64,000 nucleotides of DNA from Ashinkailepas kermadecensis (GCA_034440615.1 JAOTOM010002294.1:33438-97437), one strand, 5' to 3'. Numbered from the stretch's first letter, positions 48,501 through 56,514 are shown. Notes: generated from the letters alone by a model not told the origin. Program-made: numbers and translations.

Positions 48501-50653
48501 CCCAGGTCTTCAGGGTCAAATGAGGGTGACCTCATTTGGCAACACAATCTGCACAACACAACAGTGACCACAATCGGCCTCCACTCCACCCCAGCTGGCA
48601 CCGCCCGCACATGCAGAAAGTATGCACGTTACACTGCCGAACGGTAGGTAAAGACTGTTCATATGCAGGGTGGGAATTAAGGCACTTCTTAAGAGATTCT
48701 ATCTCTGAAAACATTTTTGCACTCCGGGTGCATACTGGATAGGATGGGCTTCACATGTACTCCGACACGGGGACGAGTGGTCTAGGGGTAAGATGCTCGT
48801 CTCACAATCGAAAGGTTGTGGGTTCGAGTCTCACCTGTCGCTACTCTTCACCCGCGACCAATCTGCGTGAGAGATTGGCGACGCTACATGACTCAATGGT
48901 CGACATGTCGTAAAACCAATAACCAACTACTCCGACACAAATGTGGGAACAAAGATATCAAAAAAACAAACAGAACGACACGCAAAACAAATGCTGGTTA
49001 TTCCACTTACGGTCACCACTCAAACTAATCACTTTTTGTAGCAGTCAGCAGCCGGACCACAGCTTCACACCCACCATCAATCTCAACCACCGGAATTGCC
49101 GACAACAACGCGCCAACGGCAACTTGCAAGATGATGTGCATGCGCACTTAGAACTGTTCTCCGGCTCTGGAGCAGCGTCTCGGAATACTTGCGTTCCTGC
49201 CACCCTATAGTGGGAAACTTTGACAGTTTTAAGAGACGTCCTCCGGAGTCCCGGAGGCCACCGATCAGAAATGGCTGCGTTAGCATTTTCTGTTCTGAAA
49301 TCTGTCTGTGAACCAATCAATGCAAGGTATTTTGTATGACGTCATAACCATTAGCGACTTTGAACACATGGTTAACAGTGTCCACACAAGTTAACAGTAA
49401 ACACAAGACCTTGACTGATCCTTTGCTTTGATCACATCCAACTGTGGCGTGTGCAGTAGCGGAGTTGCGTTCGTATTACGTGGGAAATTGGCTGCGTAGG
49501 TAGGTATGCACTCTGAGCTGAGGGTGAAGTGTGAAGTATTTTTGTTTGTTTTTCATATGGCTAGCCTTGTACTGAGACCAACAGTGAAAGGAAAATGCAT
49601 TTCTCCTGTGAGTTATAAGAAACGAAACAGTGCTGATTATTACAGGTCACTGCCGGGCAGAGCCATCCATTGTTCACTTCTTTGTTCGTATGTTTTGGCA
49701 TTTGATTTGACCCAAAATGAGAAAGATATTACTTATGCATATTATGTAGTTACTGATTTAGGTTTTTCGGTCGGTTACTGGTAAACAGATTCCATGCATT
49801 AAAAAAATAATGTCCATGAAAATGTACTCCGGAAGAAATCAGTATGCACTCAGACTCCCAACCCGGAAAGTAAGTTTCCCACTCTGTTCATACGGACACC
49901 CGCTACGTAAGCTGGTACATACTGTGAGTGCTGTCGTTACGGTCGGTAATATGGACCCATCGTGCGATCGTTATGGCCAGCGTATAATCTAACCCAACCA
50001 GAAAACCAGAATCGTCAGCAACAAATTTTTGGGCCGACATCAAATGTATGCTACATTTACAGCACTGCCCTTAACAAAAACAGCATCACAAGGAACTTCT
50101 GGCCTTGGTCAAAGGTTGAAGATGTGTCAGGTTGGGAGTATTCATTCTCAGAAATAAATTTTGAATGAAAGCAGAAACATAAGGTTTTGGATGTCAAAGG
50201 GTATTAAATCGAGTGCATGAAGTGTTGAATTTCTTATTTATCACGTCTGTGACACACCATGCACAGATAATTATACACGACGTGCTATATTTGCAGTGAA
50301 GATTATGATTGTGTATTTCTTTGCCAACTGAAAAGTAATCATTTGCAGAGAAAATGAGTGGTCGCGTGGTCATTTTTACGTTAAAATACGCTGTATTCAA
50401 AATAAAAATTCAAACAATCAAAATTTACCTTGATCTCCAATTATACCAAAGGTAAATTTGGATATAAACGGTGTAGTAGGATGATTTCGTGGTAACGATA
50501 ATCTTCTGGATGTCGAAAACCCAGGATCAGCTTGCTCTTCCAACTGCACCCCCAGACACCAGACAACATTGATTGAAACATTTTTTACTTACGGTCTCCC
50601 TCGTCATCAACTTCGAATTCTTCGGCAGCTTCCAAGTCAAGAACATCAGCCAT
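18506..50653 (-). CDS. RBM8A: RBM8A / Y14 (tsunagi), exon junction complex RNA-binding subunit
   Basis: Five minus-strand exons (61, 144, 137, 125 and 28 coding bases) join without a frame break into 164 codons. The protein reads [20 protein letters not shown], then an acidic/basic linker ([14 protein letters not shown]), [16 protein letters not shown] with RNP2, the RRM helix region [19 protein letters not shown]1 GYTLVEY across the exon 3/4 join, [12 protein letters not shown] and a short basic tail. These are the signatures of Y14, and length and order fit the family. In known animals Y14 binds MAGOH in the exon junction complex, marking spliced mRNAs in the nucleus for export, localisation and nonsense-mediated decay. 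Introns are GT-AG with matching phases (1, 1, 0, 2). The least certain part is the last exon. Confidence 0.92.
18828..19050. repeat. 45-bp minisatellite, 5 copies
   Basis: Units begin at 18828, 18873, 18918, 18962 and 19007 (periods 45, 45, 44, 45; two units lack one or two bases in a TCATTG/TCTTG spot). Each contains GCCGTGCTGCGTGCAGTCTG and GCCGCCGTTGTGTATGTG. Units are nearly identical, so the array is recent. The Cys-rich open frames it produces are artefacts. Confidence 0.95.
19600..19690 (-). repeat. Dispersed repeat R4 fragment
   Basis: Shares CAAGGGTCATGAAATGTATA, then CTGCAACGAGTTCACTACAG, with the reverse complement of 48464-48530. The flank contains tRNA-like B-box remnants (GAGTTCGCATCC on the minus strand near 19560-19580), so it may be a SINE remnant. 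Confidence 0.5.
19948..21782. mobile_element. Fold-back element: about 1.83-kb palindrome with arms of about 0.9 kb
   Basis: Sequence from about 19948 to 20825 matches the reverse complement of 20826-21782 along almost its whole length, with roughly 75-80% identity by eye. Landmarks paired across the axis: GAAGTCCTTG (19965) with CAAGGACTTC (21757); GACTACCTTAAGAG (20222) with CTCTTAAGGTAGTA (21527); TTGGTCAGTGCGAGG (20759) with its complement near 20905. The axis lies in AATCGTTGACATGT / its inverse near 20825. There is no spacer and no long ORF. It may be a fold-back DNA transposon or a head-to-head element dimer. Confidence 0.75.
22745..23012 (-). mobile_element. tRNA-derived SINE, family S-A
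   Basis: Reads on the minus strand from GCCGCCTGGTTAGCTCGGTG (A box TAGCTCGGTGG) through GGGTCGAGTCGCTTC (B-box-like GGTCGAGTC). A body shared with 27540-27882 follows (CAGTTG-x-CAACTGGCC, GGGGGCGTGG, TCAAAATTGTGCC). The acceptor stem and anticodon arm are eroded, so it is not a tRNA gene. Confidence 0.75.
24044..24168 (-). CDS. RBM8A: RBM8A coding exon 4 (second half of the RRM)
   Basis: Acceptor CGCCGGCAG with a phase-0 join to exon 3. It encodes [20 protein letters not shown], then [20 protein letters not shown] and K. GYTLVEY is the RNP1 strand (Y14 has Leu-Val here instead of the usual aromatic Phe), followed by helix 2 and the last strand DWAFV. It ends AG followed by GTGAGA, leaving two bases of a codon. 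Confidence 0.95.
24320..24570. repeat. Higher-order tandem repeat with GACACGTCTACACC units
   Basis: Two copies of about 95-100 bp start with GGACATGCGAGCACCCTGGT (24318 and 24408). They are themselves made of 20-24 bp subunits of the form GATCAAGACACGTCTACACC. Subunits continue alone to about 24560. Confidence 0.85.
24606..25632. repeat. 45-bp satellite array, about 23 copies
   Basis: Units contain GGGGCTGAGGGGCGCATCAA, CTGCATCATCGGATATACAG and CGACT or CGGCT, with a 45-bp period. A frequent variant drops one G (GAGGGCGCATC), giving 44 bp. The right end (25490-25632) is more diverged (CTGCAGC, GGTTATACAG, GGTTATAGAG). The shared core GGGGCGCATC-A-ACTGC resembles a motif found alone at 17650, 21972 and 33457. 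The array starts about 440 bp inside intron 3 from exon 4. Confidence 0.95.
26835..27000. repeat. 50-55 bp minisatellite, 3 diverged copies
   Basis: Units start with CCTCGC at 26835, 26885 and 26940. They share TCC-x-GGCTC-GG-TATC-ATAGTCG and then a CGCGGGAT run. Confidence 0.8.
27176..27310. repeat. 66-bp direct repeat, 2 copies
   Basis: Units at about 27176 and 27242 share CAGGGGCG-CCAGGT, CCAGCGCA-TTCC and GCTGATATTCCA, with about 80% identity. Confidence 0.85.
27540..27882 (+). mobile_element. tRNA-derived SINE, family S-A, with poly-A tail
   Basis: Starts GCCGCCCCGGTAGCTCAGTT (A box TAGCTCAGTTGG, TTAGAGCGCTGG) and has GCTCGAGTCGCTTC as an eroded B box. A tRNA-unrelated body of about 240 bp follows, then a run of about 16 A at 27867-27882. 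The body matches the minus-strand copy at 22745-23012. The tRNA part has lost stem pairing, so it is a retroposon and not a tRNA gene. Confidence 0.85.
27992..28128 (+). other. Exon-like open segment with a strong acceptor
   Basis: After ATTTGTTATTTCAG, a 44-codon open frame ([20 protein letters not shown] and so on) runs to TAA at 28126. The acceptor is good and the frame is unusual for this AT-rich intron. It matches no family I know and lies antisense to RBM8A. It may be a cryptic exon or part of a retroposed mRNA. Confidence 0.25.
28620..30085 (+). mobile_element. CR1-like LINE, 5'-truncated copy B
   Basis: Starts in the RT just before the catalytic block ([17 protein letters not shown]). 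It continues through [58 protein letters not shown] and [10 protein letters not shown] shortened C-terminal region and a long 3' UTR follow, ending TTTATGACTTTATGACTT at 30062-30078. Same subfamily as copies C and D. Several indels and a deletion near 29160-29220. Confidence 0.85.
30790..30855 (+). repeat. R3 conserved core, copy 1
   Basis: Core GATGTGACCACTCATTTCCT, CTGCAAATG-TATACTTTTCA, GTTGGCAGG. See the other R3 copies at 45887-46005, 46888-46942, 47429-47505, 50285-50375 and 53377-53428. Confidence 0.7.
31262..31412 (-). mobile_element. tRNA-derived SINE, family S-B
   Basis: On the minus strand it reads GGGGACGGTCAGGGGTAAGA (A-box region), CTCATGATCGAAAGGTTGTG, GGTTCGAGTCTCACCTGTCG (a perfect B box), then a short body and a 3' end AAAACCAATAACCAACC that repeats as (AACC)n. 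Same family as 48769-48927 and 61462-61613. Confidence 0.85.
32469..32605 (-). CDS. RBM8A: RBM8A coding exon 3 (first half of the RRM)
   Basis: Acceptor TGTTTTGCAG at 32606 and upstream; the first two bases complete Ser. It encodes [40 protein letters not shown] and TGFLK, then the donor GTGAGT. It holds RNP2 (ILFVTG), RRM helix 1 and strand 2. The first 30 or so bases and the acceptor belong to a 43-bp unit repeated in tandem upstream in intron 2 (see the repeat at 32575-32832), which creates extra acceptor-like sites. Confidence 0.95.
32575..32832. repeat. 43-bp minisatellite made from the RBM8A exon 3 acceptor
   Basis: Six units of exactly 43 bp start at 32575, 32618, 32661, 32704, 32747 and 32790, and a partial seventh follows. 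The first unit contains the true exon 3 acceptor and the first codons of exon 3. Units 2 and 3 are essentially identical to it; units 4-6 are increasingly diverged. On the minus strand each good unit carries TGTTTTGCAG followed by the start of exon 3 (CGGTGGAGGGCTGGATCC). Confidence 0.95.
32875..33016. repeat. 71-bp direct repeat, 2 copies
   Basis: GCCAGTCTCGTGGTGCAT starts at 32875 and again at 32946. Both copies continue GAGAGGACAG-GCTGAC and TCGGCTCCCTTGTCGGCTGG. Confidence 0.9.
33890..34115. repeat. 77-84 bp minisatellite, 3 copies
   Basis: Units at 33892, 33976 and 34053 share GCTC-CCTACTGGCCCCTG and GGTGGGAGCGTGTTCG. Between them are shorter repeats of GGTGTCTGGCA. Confidence 0.85.
36986..37129 (-). 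CDS. RBM8A: RBM8A coding exon 2
   Basis: Acceptor TTGTTTCAG, then AG completes a Gln codon with the last base of exon 1. It encodes [20 protein letters not shown], followed by a linker rich in Arg/Asp and the GEPGPCR segment just before the RRM. It ends at T followed by GTAAGT (36985-36980). This is the basic/acidic linker of Y14 that precedes the RRM. The exon is GC-rich, unlike the surrounding intron. Confidence 0.9.
37720..38580. repeat. Cluster of GGATCC/CCCC-type dispersed repeats, including R1
   Basis: Two overlapping kinds of non-coding repeat. One gives minus-strand frames of the type [20 protein letters not shown], a familiar false frame from interspersed repeats in many invertebrate genomes. 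The other is the R1 family (38105-38270), with ATACATGAAGGCAATGGGC, GTAGGGTCCCATGTTAATG, a G-tract and CACTTGCTGCCTCGAAAGTA. TTTTCGGCCGAAG recurs at 37849 and 38455. Confidence 0.55.
39569..40030. repeat. Triplicated 139-166 bp segment in the CR1 3' UTR
   Basis: CACTTGCTATTGCATAACAC starts at 39569, 39708 and 39874. Copies 2 and 3 carry CAACAATTACAAACTCCTCC, which copy 1 lacks. The same segment is single in copy B (29780-29920, opposite orientation). Confidence 0.9.
40396..41434 (-). pseudogene. CR1-like copy C, RT second half and C-terminal region
   Basis: Frame 41434-41117: [37 protein letters not shown] and [21 protein letters not shown] shift leads to frame 41136-40396: [20 protein letters not shown] with the FADD catalytic pair, [78 protein letters not shown] and the last [21 protein letters not shown] complete set of CR1 RT and C-terminal motifs. 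Confidence 0.9.
41376..42608 (-). pseudogene. CR1-like copy C, endonuclease end and RT first half
   Basis: One frame from [20 protein letters not shown], through [20 protein letters not shown] and [12 protein letters not shown] (the SDH motif), reaches a TAA after FRIFLN and carries on in the same frame with [20 protein letters not shown]. The RT follows: [50 protein letters not shown] and [20 protein letters not shown], before a frameshift near 41400. One nonsense change separates the two domains, as in copy A but at a different codon. Confidence 0.88.
43095..44905 (-). mobile_element. CR1-like LINE, older degraded copy D
   Basis: Minus strand, same subfamily as copy C but more diverged. 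RT pieces: [20 protein letters not shown] (near 44740), [20 protein letters not shown] with the catalytic FADD changed to [64 protein letters not shown]. Many indels. The 3' end is marked by TATGACTATGACTTT near 43098-43112. It is split by the S-C SINE at 43286-43470. Confidence 0.85.
43286..43470 (-). mobile_element. tRNA-derived SINE, family S-C (Leu/Ser-like), with 14-bp target duplication
   Basis: The minus strand starts GGCGGGGGTGGCCGAGTGGT (A box TGGCCGAGTGG, TTAAG), with GGGGTTCAACACTCGCACC near the B-box position, and ends in (AAAC)n. It is flanked by exact copies of TCTAGCCCTATTCC at 43272-43285 and 43471-43484, a textbook target-site duplication in the 3' UTR of CR1 copy D. The tRNA-like head resembles tRNA-Leu or tRNA-Ser. 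Confidence 0.9.
45597..45638 (+). other. 42-nt micro-exon-like segment
   Basis: TCTTTTTTCTATTAG is followed by 42 bases open in one frame ([13 protein letters not shown]) and then GTGAGC. Both splice-site-like ends are good, and 42 is a multiple of three. It lies on the strand opposite to RBM8A. It may be chance in an AT-rich intron. Confidence 0.2.
45887..46005 (+). repeat. R3 repeat, longest copy
   Basis: ATGATGCTTTTTAACAAGAC, ACCACTCATTTCCTCCACAA, ATGATTACTTTTCAGTTGAC, then AAAGAAAGACATGAAGATCA, TAATCTTCACT, AAATATAG. The second half matches the minus-strand copy at 50285-50375, so the repeat extends beyond the core. Confidence 0.75.
46888..46942 (-). repeat. R3 conserved core, copy 3
   Basis: Reverse complement of the core: TTAAAAGTAATCATTTGTGG, AAGAAATGAGTGGTTGCATC, ATCTTAATCAC. 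Confidence 0.75.
47429..47505 (+). repeat. R3 conserved core, copy 4
   Basis: TTAATATGATGCTTTTGACG, TGATTAAGATGATGCAACCA, CTTATTTTCTCCACAAATGA, TTACCTTTAAGTCAACTG. Confidence 0.75.
47975..48070 (+). mobile_element. tRNA-like SINE head
   Basis: GCCGACGATTGGCACAGTTG, GTTAAGGCGTCCGCTTTCTG and GGCAGGTTCGAATCTTGGTG carry an A box (TGGCACAGTTGG) and a perfect B box (GGTTCGAATC). The acceptor ends do not pair (CGACGAT against the 3' side), so I call it a SINE or tRNA-derived pseudogene and not a functional tRNA. Confidence 0.6.
48464..48545 (+). repeat. Dispersed repeat R4
   Basis: CTGTAGTGAACTCGCTGCAG, TATACATTTCATGACCCCAG and GTCTTCAGGGTCAAATGAGG match 19600-19690 in inverse orientation. Confidence 0.6.
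48769..48927 (+). mobile_element. tRNA-derived SINE, family S-B, with 11-bp target duplication
   Basis: Flanked by exact copies of TACTCCGACAC (48758-48768 and 48928-48938). Contains GAGTGGTCTAGGGGTAAGAT (A box) and TGTGGGTTCGAGTCTCACCT (B box), then CACCCGCGACCAATCTGCGT and a 3' end AAAACCAATAACCAAC. The acceptor-stem halves do not pair, so it is not a tRNA gene. The perfect duplication shows a fairly recent insertion. Confidence 0.92.
50285..50375 (-). repeat. R3 repeat, copy 5
   Basis: Reverse complement of the R3 core plus the adjoining CAGTTGGCAAAGAAATACAC / ATAATCTTCACTGC segment seen at 45955-46005. It lies 220 bp inside intron 1 from the exon 1 donor. Confidence 0.75.
50593..50653 (-). 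CDS. RBM8A: RBM8A coding exon 1
   Basis: ATG at 50653 in the context CACACCATGG, a good animal initiation context. It encodes 20 residues, [20 protein letters not shown], plus one base of the next codon. The exon ends at C followed by GTAAGT (50592-50587), a consensus donor, giving a phase-1 intron. The MADVLD start and the acidic stretch ending in DEGD are the conserved Y14 N-terminus, so this ATG is the start chosen. Confidence 0.92.
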
Positions 50654-50870
50654 GGTGTGATAGGCAGGCACCTTTGAATTGTGCAGTCAAATGCAACAAA
50701 CTTGCTCTACTGTAACTAAGTTGTACTGACACCTTATATTTCCTTTAACAGCAACCCCACCGACGTCTTTAGAGCCCGGCGTGACAGTTAGAGAAGCGTT
50801 AAATTTAACGATAGTCAAAATAATCCGGCGGGTCCAATATTGTTTGGCAATCGGTGACGTCAAATGGGCT
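50654..50870 (-). promoter_or_regulatory. Putative RBM8A 5' UTR and promoter region
   Basis: Upstream of the ATG on the minus strand lies a short, GC-moderate stretch with a perfect cAMP-response-type palindrome TGACGTCA (50855-50862) and an ATTGG (inverted CCAAT) box at 50834-50838. There is no TATA box. These fit a housekeeping gene, but I cannot place the transcription start, and a 5' UTR intron is possible. Confidence 0.4.
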
Positions 50871-51155
50871 GGACAATTGCTCATTCCCGTAGGCTCTCCA
50901 GCCAAACTTCCGTGTTTTCAACACGTCATTTCCGACCTTAAATACCGTCAAAAAGGAACAAAATCGGGTTCATTTGAAAGCTTGAAGAATCTTGTCCGCG
51001 AATATGAGTCTTATTTTTCCCTAACACTACGATTTTTTGCTTCGATCCGCGCTGACTGCATTCATGTCGAGCGCCGCAGGAATCGCGCGGTGCCACGGGT
51101 AGTAGCAGCATATGAGACAGGCCAACTGAAGATCACGGCTGGCAAGGAGGGGTAG
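50781..51155 (+). CDS. Hypothetical ORF, divergent from RBM8A
   Basis: A 124-codon plus-strand frame with a plausible start just upstream of RBM8A, containing VKIIRRVQYCLAIGDVKWAG and SGSFESLKNLVREYESYFSL. I do not recognise the family. It overlaps the putative RBM8A promoter, so it may be a shadow frame. It could be the first exon of a divergently transcribed gene. Confidence 0.2.
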   Translation: MTVREALNLTIVKIIRRVQYCLAIGDVKWAGQLLIPVGSPAKLPCFQHVISDLKYRQKGTKSGSFESLKNLVREYESYFSLTLRFFASIRADCIHVERRRNRAVPRVVAAYETGQLKITAGKEG

Positions 51156-51594
51156 GAGCAAGTAAGAGATAACTGTTGCAACATAATTCTTCTCCACTCG
51201 GTGCAAGAGTGTAAACAAGGGTGGGGGCACCGGGGGGGGCATGTGCCTCCCATGGGAATGTGGTACCCCTCCGGCCAGGAAAAGGCGCCAACATTATATT
51301 TAGGCTACCGGCAGAGGTACCGATACCGGTTGGAATGTCACGCCCTTATCACCCATGTGCAGATACGGAACCTGCAGCTGGTTTTCAGGATCGTTTTCAT
51401 TTTTCATTCATATGCGCCTAGACCAGAGGTGTTCTTTGATATAATTTTGAGGAGCAAATGCCCCCTCAGTGTTGGCTTTGTCCACCAATAATTTAGACTT
51501 TTAACATTGGGTACCATAGAACATGCGTCCTATCGATGTCGGGCTTCCCATTAATTTCATGTATTTTGCACGCAATAATCCATAGTGTAATAAT

Positions 51595-51599
<5 letters not shown>
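51156..51599. other. Non-coding, with an R1 copy at 51425-51520 (minus)
   Basis: R1 blocks on the minus strand: ATTATTGGTGGACAAAGCCA, ACACTGAGGGGGCATTTGCT. The preceding part (51225-51300) has GGGGGGGCATGTGCCTCCCA and GGAATGTGGTACCCCTCCGG, like 38330-38370. No gene seen. Confidence 0.5.
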
Positions 51600-54059
<2,460 letters not shown>

Positions 54060-54747
54060 TTGAAGATATGTTTATATTTACCCACCGGCGGATCTAGCCC
54101 ACCGGTTTGGGGGGGCCAACTTTCGGTTTTCGGCGTCAGCCCCTCCCCCAGTGGCGTACCTAGGAATTACATCAGGGGAGGGGTCGAACGGATTTGGAGG
54201 GTGCCCCTTCTCCCGCTATTTTTGGTTAAAAGCACCGGATTTCGACCACCATTTGGCAAAGGGGCCCATTTGAAGAAGAATAAAAAAATAATTGACAACA
54301 TAATTTCCTGTGTAGGGGCCCCAGCCTACCTCCACCGTTTCTATATTACCGGATTTTTGTTCTTGTTTACCAAAACGTTCACGTTCTCGTTCAACGTCTT
54401 GTACCACGTCAACGTTCATGCACGTGTACACACTGGCGGATCCGATTTTGTCAACTCTTGCTGTAAGCAGAACTTAGAGCATGGAACCCTCGATGTGTGT
54501 TAGAATCTACTATGCTACCATAATGGCTTCCAAACAATTATTTTTAAAAAACCGTTAAAACGGGAGATTCTTTCATCCAGACGCTAATTTTTAACCTCGG
54601 CAAAGGTTACTGCATTTTAATTTAGCTGACTTCTGTTGGTTTCGGGGGGGGGGGGCAAAAAGACACTATGGCCCCCCTTTTAAGCGCTTCGGGGGGGGGG
54701 CATGGCCGGAATGGCCCCTCCCTGGATCCGCCAGTATAAATACATAC
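54060..54747. repeat. GGATCC/poly-G dispersed repeats
   Basis: Contains CACCGGCGGATCTAGCCCAC, AGTGGCGTACCTAGGAATTA and, after 54640, G-tracts with CCTCCCTGGATCCGCCAGTA. This is the typical sequence of low-complexity interspersed repeats, also seen at 16.9 and 37.9 kb. Confidence 0.5.
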
Positions 54748-55050
54748 CTCCTCTTGCTATTCTTCTTGAAAAAATCAGTCAATGTAGCCTGTCTCTTCAT
54801 CTTAGCAACCCCAACACCAACATACGAAACATGCTGCTCAACTGGGCTCAACTGGTCACTCGCACAAAACATCCTGTTCAAATTCCGCTTTCGAAATCTG
54901 GCTCACTGGGTCCGCTTGCCCGTTACTGGCTAAACAAACTTCGTGAACCTATCTGACGAAGGAATAATGAAACTGCTGATTTTGTCATCTCTTGCTGTAA
55001 GCAGAACTTCAACAGCATAGAACCCTCGATGTGTCAGAATCTACTATGCT
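54445..55050. repeat. 73-bp direct repeats flanking about 455 bp
   Basis: GATTTTGTCAACTCTTGCTG, TAAGCAGAACTTAGAGCATG, GAACCCTCGATGTG and AGAATCTACTATGCT at 54445-54518 recur at 54976-55048 with a few differences. The interval contains the PIP-box-like peptide exon. Confidence 0.75.
54748..54800 (-). other. Possible first coding exon with PIP-box peptide
   Basis: Minus strand ATG at 54800 encodes MKRQATLTDFFKKNSKRR, followed directly by a consensus donor GTATGT (54747-54742). QATLTDFF fits the PCNA-interacting consensus Q-x-x-(I/L/M)-x-x-F-F. Very similar N-termini (K-R-x-x-T-L-x-x-F-F-K-K) are common in transposase-derived hAT/TTF-zinc-finger proteins. I do not see the downstream exons; a GGATCC repeat follows at once. 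Confidence 0.4.
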
Positions 55051-55539
55051 ATAACTGTAGCGGGCCGCAGCGGGGGGGGGAGTGATTTTTTTTAGGTGTG
55101 CCGGACCATGAAGGTCATTTGCGCCGCCTTTAAAGCGAGTACGTTACATGTCGTCTATAAAGCGAGCGTGTGTGATCAAAGGGCAAGTGGACATTTACGT
55201 TAAGGAATTTTACGTTAGTTTGCGTGATATTTTAGGTGCTGAAGGCGAGGGTCTGGGTTGGGAACAGTTCCCTTATGTCTAAATGGTTTAGTCTTACTTT
55301 ACTCCTCCACAAAATAATTTGCAGTTTTGGGTGGGGTTGGGGGTGTTGTGAGAGTGACGAGAAGTTGATTTTGCCAGGGTGCCGGCTTTAGCCTACTCTT
55401 ATCGAAGAGCACCGAGGGATCTTTACCGTGCGAACAAGGAGGTAATTGTTCACACCGCCTATCACGCCGGCTGCCGCGTTTTAGTTGTTAGTAGCGGGTT
55501 GTTAGTGGCGGGTTACGACAACCCTGCATGCCATGCAGG
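55051..55539. other. No recognised gene
   Basis: Sequence between the 73-bp direct repeats and the I-like LINE tail. It contains an imperfect inverted pair ACAACCCTGCATGCCATGCA / GGGTTGT at 55517-55540. No coding signal. Confidence 0.4.
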
Positions 55540-55559
55540 GTTGTCAGTTGGGTTAGTAC

Positions 55560-55860
55560 GGTGTTTTGCAATTCGGCTCTTCTATGTCCGCTGTACCTCT
55601 GGGTAGCCGTTTACGTGATGATTTGCTAGGCAAATCGGCTCATCTATGTCCGATGGCTCCTCTGGGTAGTCGTTTTACGTTACGCTAATTTTTATTTTTA
55701 TTTTTTGTTTATGTTTTCCTAAAGCAAGTCAGTTCATCTACTTCCGACGGCACCGCTAGGTAGCCATTTATTTCTAATTGAGAAGCAAATCGGCTCATGT
55801 ACGTCCGACGCCATGCGGGGATGGCTATTTACGTGATTCCTTCGAGTGTTTCGCGGTCAT
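55560..55860 (-). repeat. Irregular tandem repeats in the LINE 3' tail
   Basis: Four spaced copies of CAAATCGGCTCATCTATGTC, followed by CGA-GGC-CCTCTGGGTAG-CGTTTACGT (near 55568, 55633, 55724 and 55787), with spacing of 65-90 bp. They lie after the RNase H region in LINE orientation. Confidence 0.65.
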
Positions 55861-55900
55861 GCATTGCGAGTTGATGTGAGTGTTGGTGGTGTGGTGCCTA

Positions 55901-56512
55901 CACTGTAAAAAATGATTAGCACTTTTGCTGCTAATTGCATGCTAAGTGACATGGATGGATGGGTTATCACATTGCATGGATTATCCTGGATATAGCATAG
56001 GCTGGATTATCACCACCAATTGTTGCTACCATATAATTGTATAGGCTTAACCGACATGGGCCACTGGGGCTCTTTTTATGTTTTAACACGTTATGACTGT
56101 ATAGCATTATTATGGATTGTATTTGTTCATAATTATGTAGCCATTGAGCCAGTGGATCTGCTCTTTACGTCACCATTTGTTCATGACTGGCACTGTGCCA
56201 TATAAGACTGAACTGTGATAAATGTGGAGCTTGCATAAAACAATAAAATAAATTGTCTGGGTTAGGTTTCGCTGGTTTATTTGGTATTATTGTCATTTAC
56301 GGTGTCCATGATAAAAGTCTTACACACATTTTCCTTCATTAAGCAACCAACTGGGTTAGGATACATCAGATTAGGTTGTTTAGTTACACAATTTGAGATT
56401 TAAATTAAGGAAACCTCTAATACTTTTCCTGTTCATGTACTTCATTGTAATACATTCTAAATTTGCTTCTATATATATATATATATATATAAATATATAT
56501 ATGCATGTCCTC
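55901..56512. mobile_element. Deletion derivative of the TA-target TIR transposon (copy 2)
   Basis: Starts with the same terminus, CACTGTAAAAAATGATTAGC, after TA. It shares the first 50 bp with 57033-57082 and then jumps to sequence equal to 58717-59296 (about 95% identical over 550 bp, including an (AT)n run). The right end is missing; it stops at GCATGTCCTC. It is an internally deleted, 3'-truncated relative of the larger copy. Confidence 0.8.
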
Positions 56513-56514
56513 AT

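Larger units (their letters stand above)
37130..50592 (-). other. RBM8A intron 1 (13.5 kb)
   Basis: Holds dispersed GGATCC-type repeats (37720-38580), two CR1-like LINEs (39403-42628 and 43095-44905), an S-C SINE (43286-43470), four R3 repeat copies, a tRNA-like SINE (47975-48070), an R4 fragment and an S-B SINE (48769-48927). Unassigned AT-rich stretches: 37130-37720, 38581-39402, 42629-43094, 44906-45886, 46006-46887, 46943-47428, 47506-47974 and 48939-50284. The small ORF at 49506-49784 matches nothing I know. Confidence 0.7.

Noticed and set aside
48769..48842. tRNA gene with A and B boxes
   Set aside because: Acceptor halves do not pair and an 11-bp target duplication surrounds a 159-bp unit; it is a SINE.
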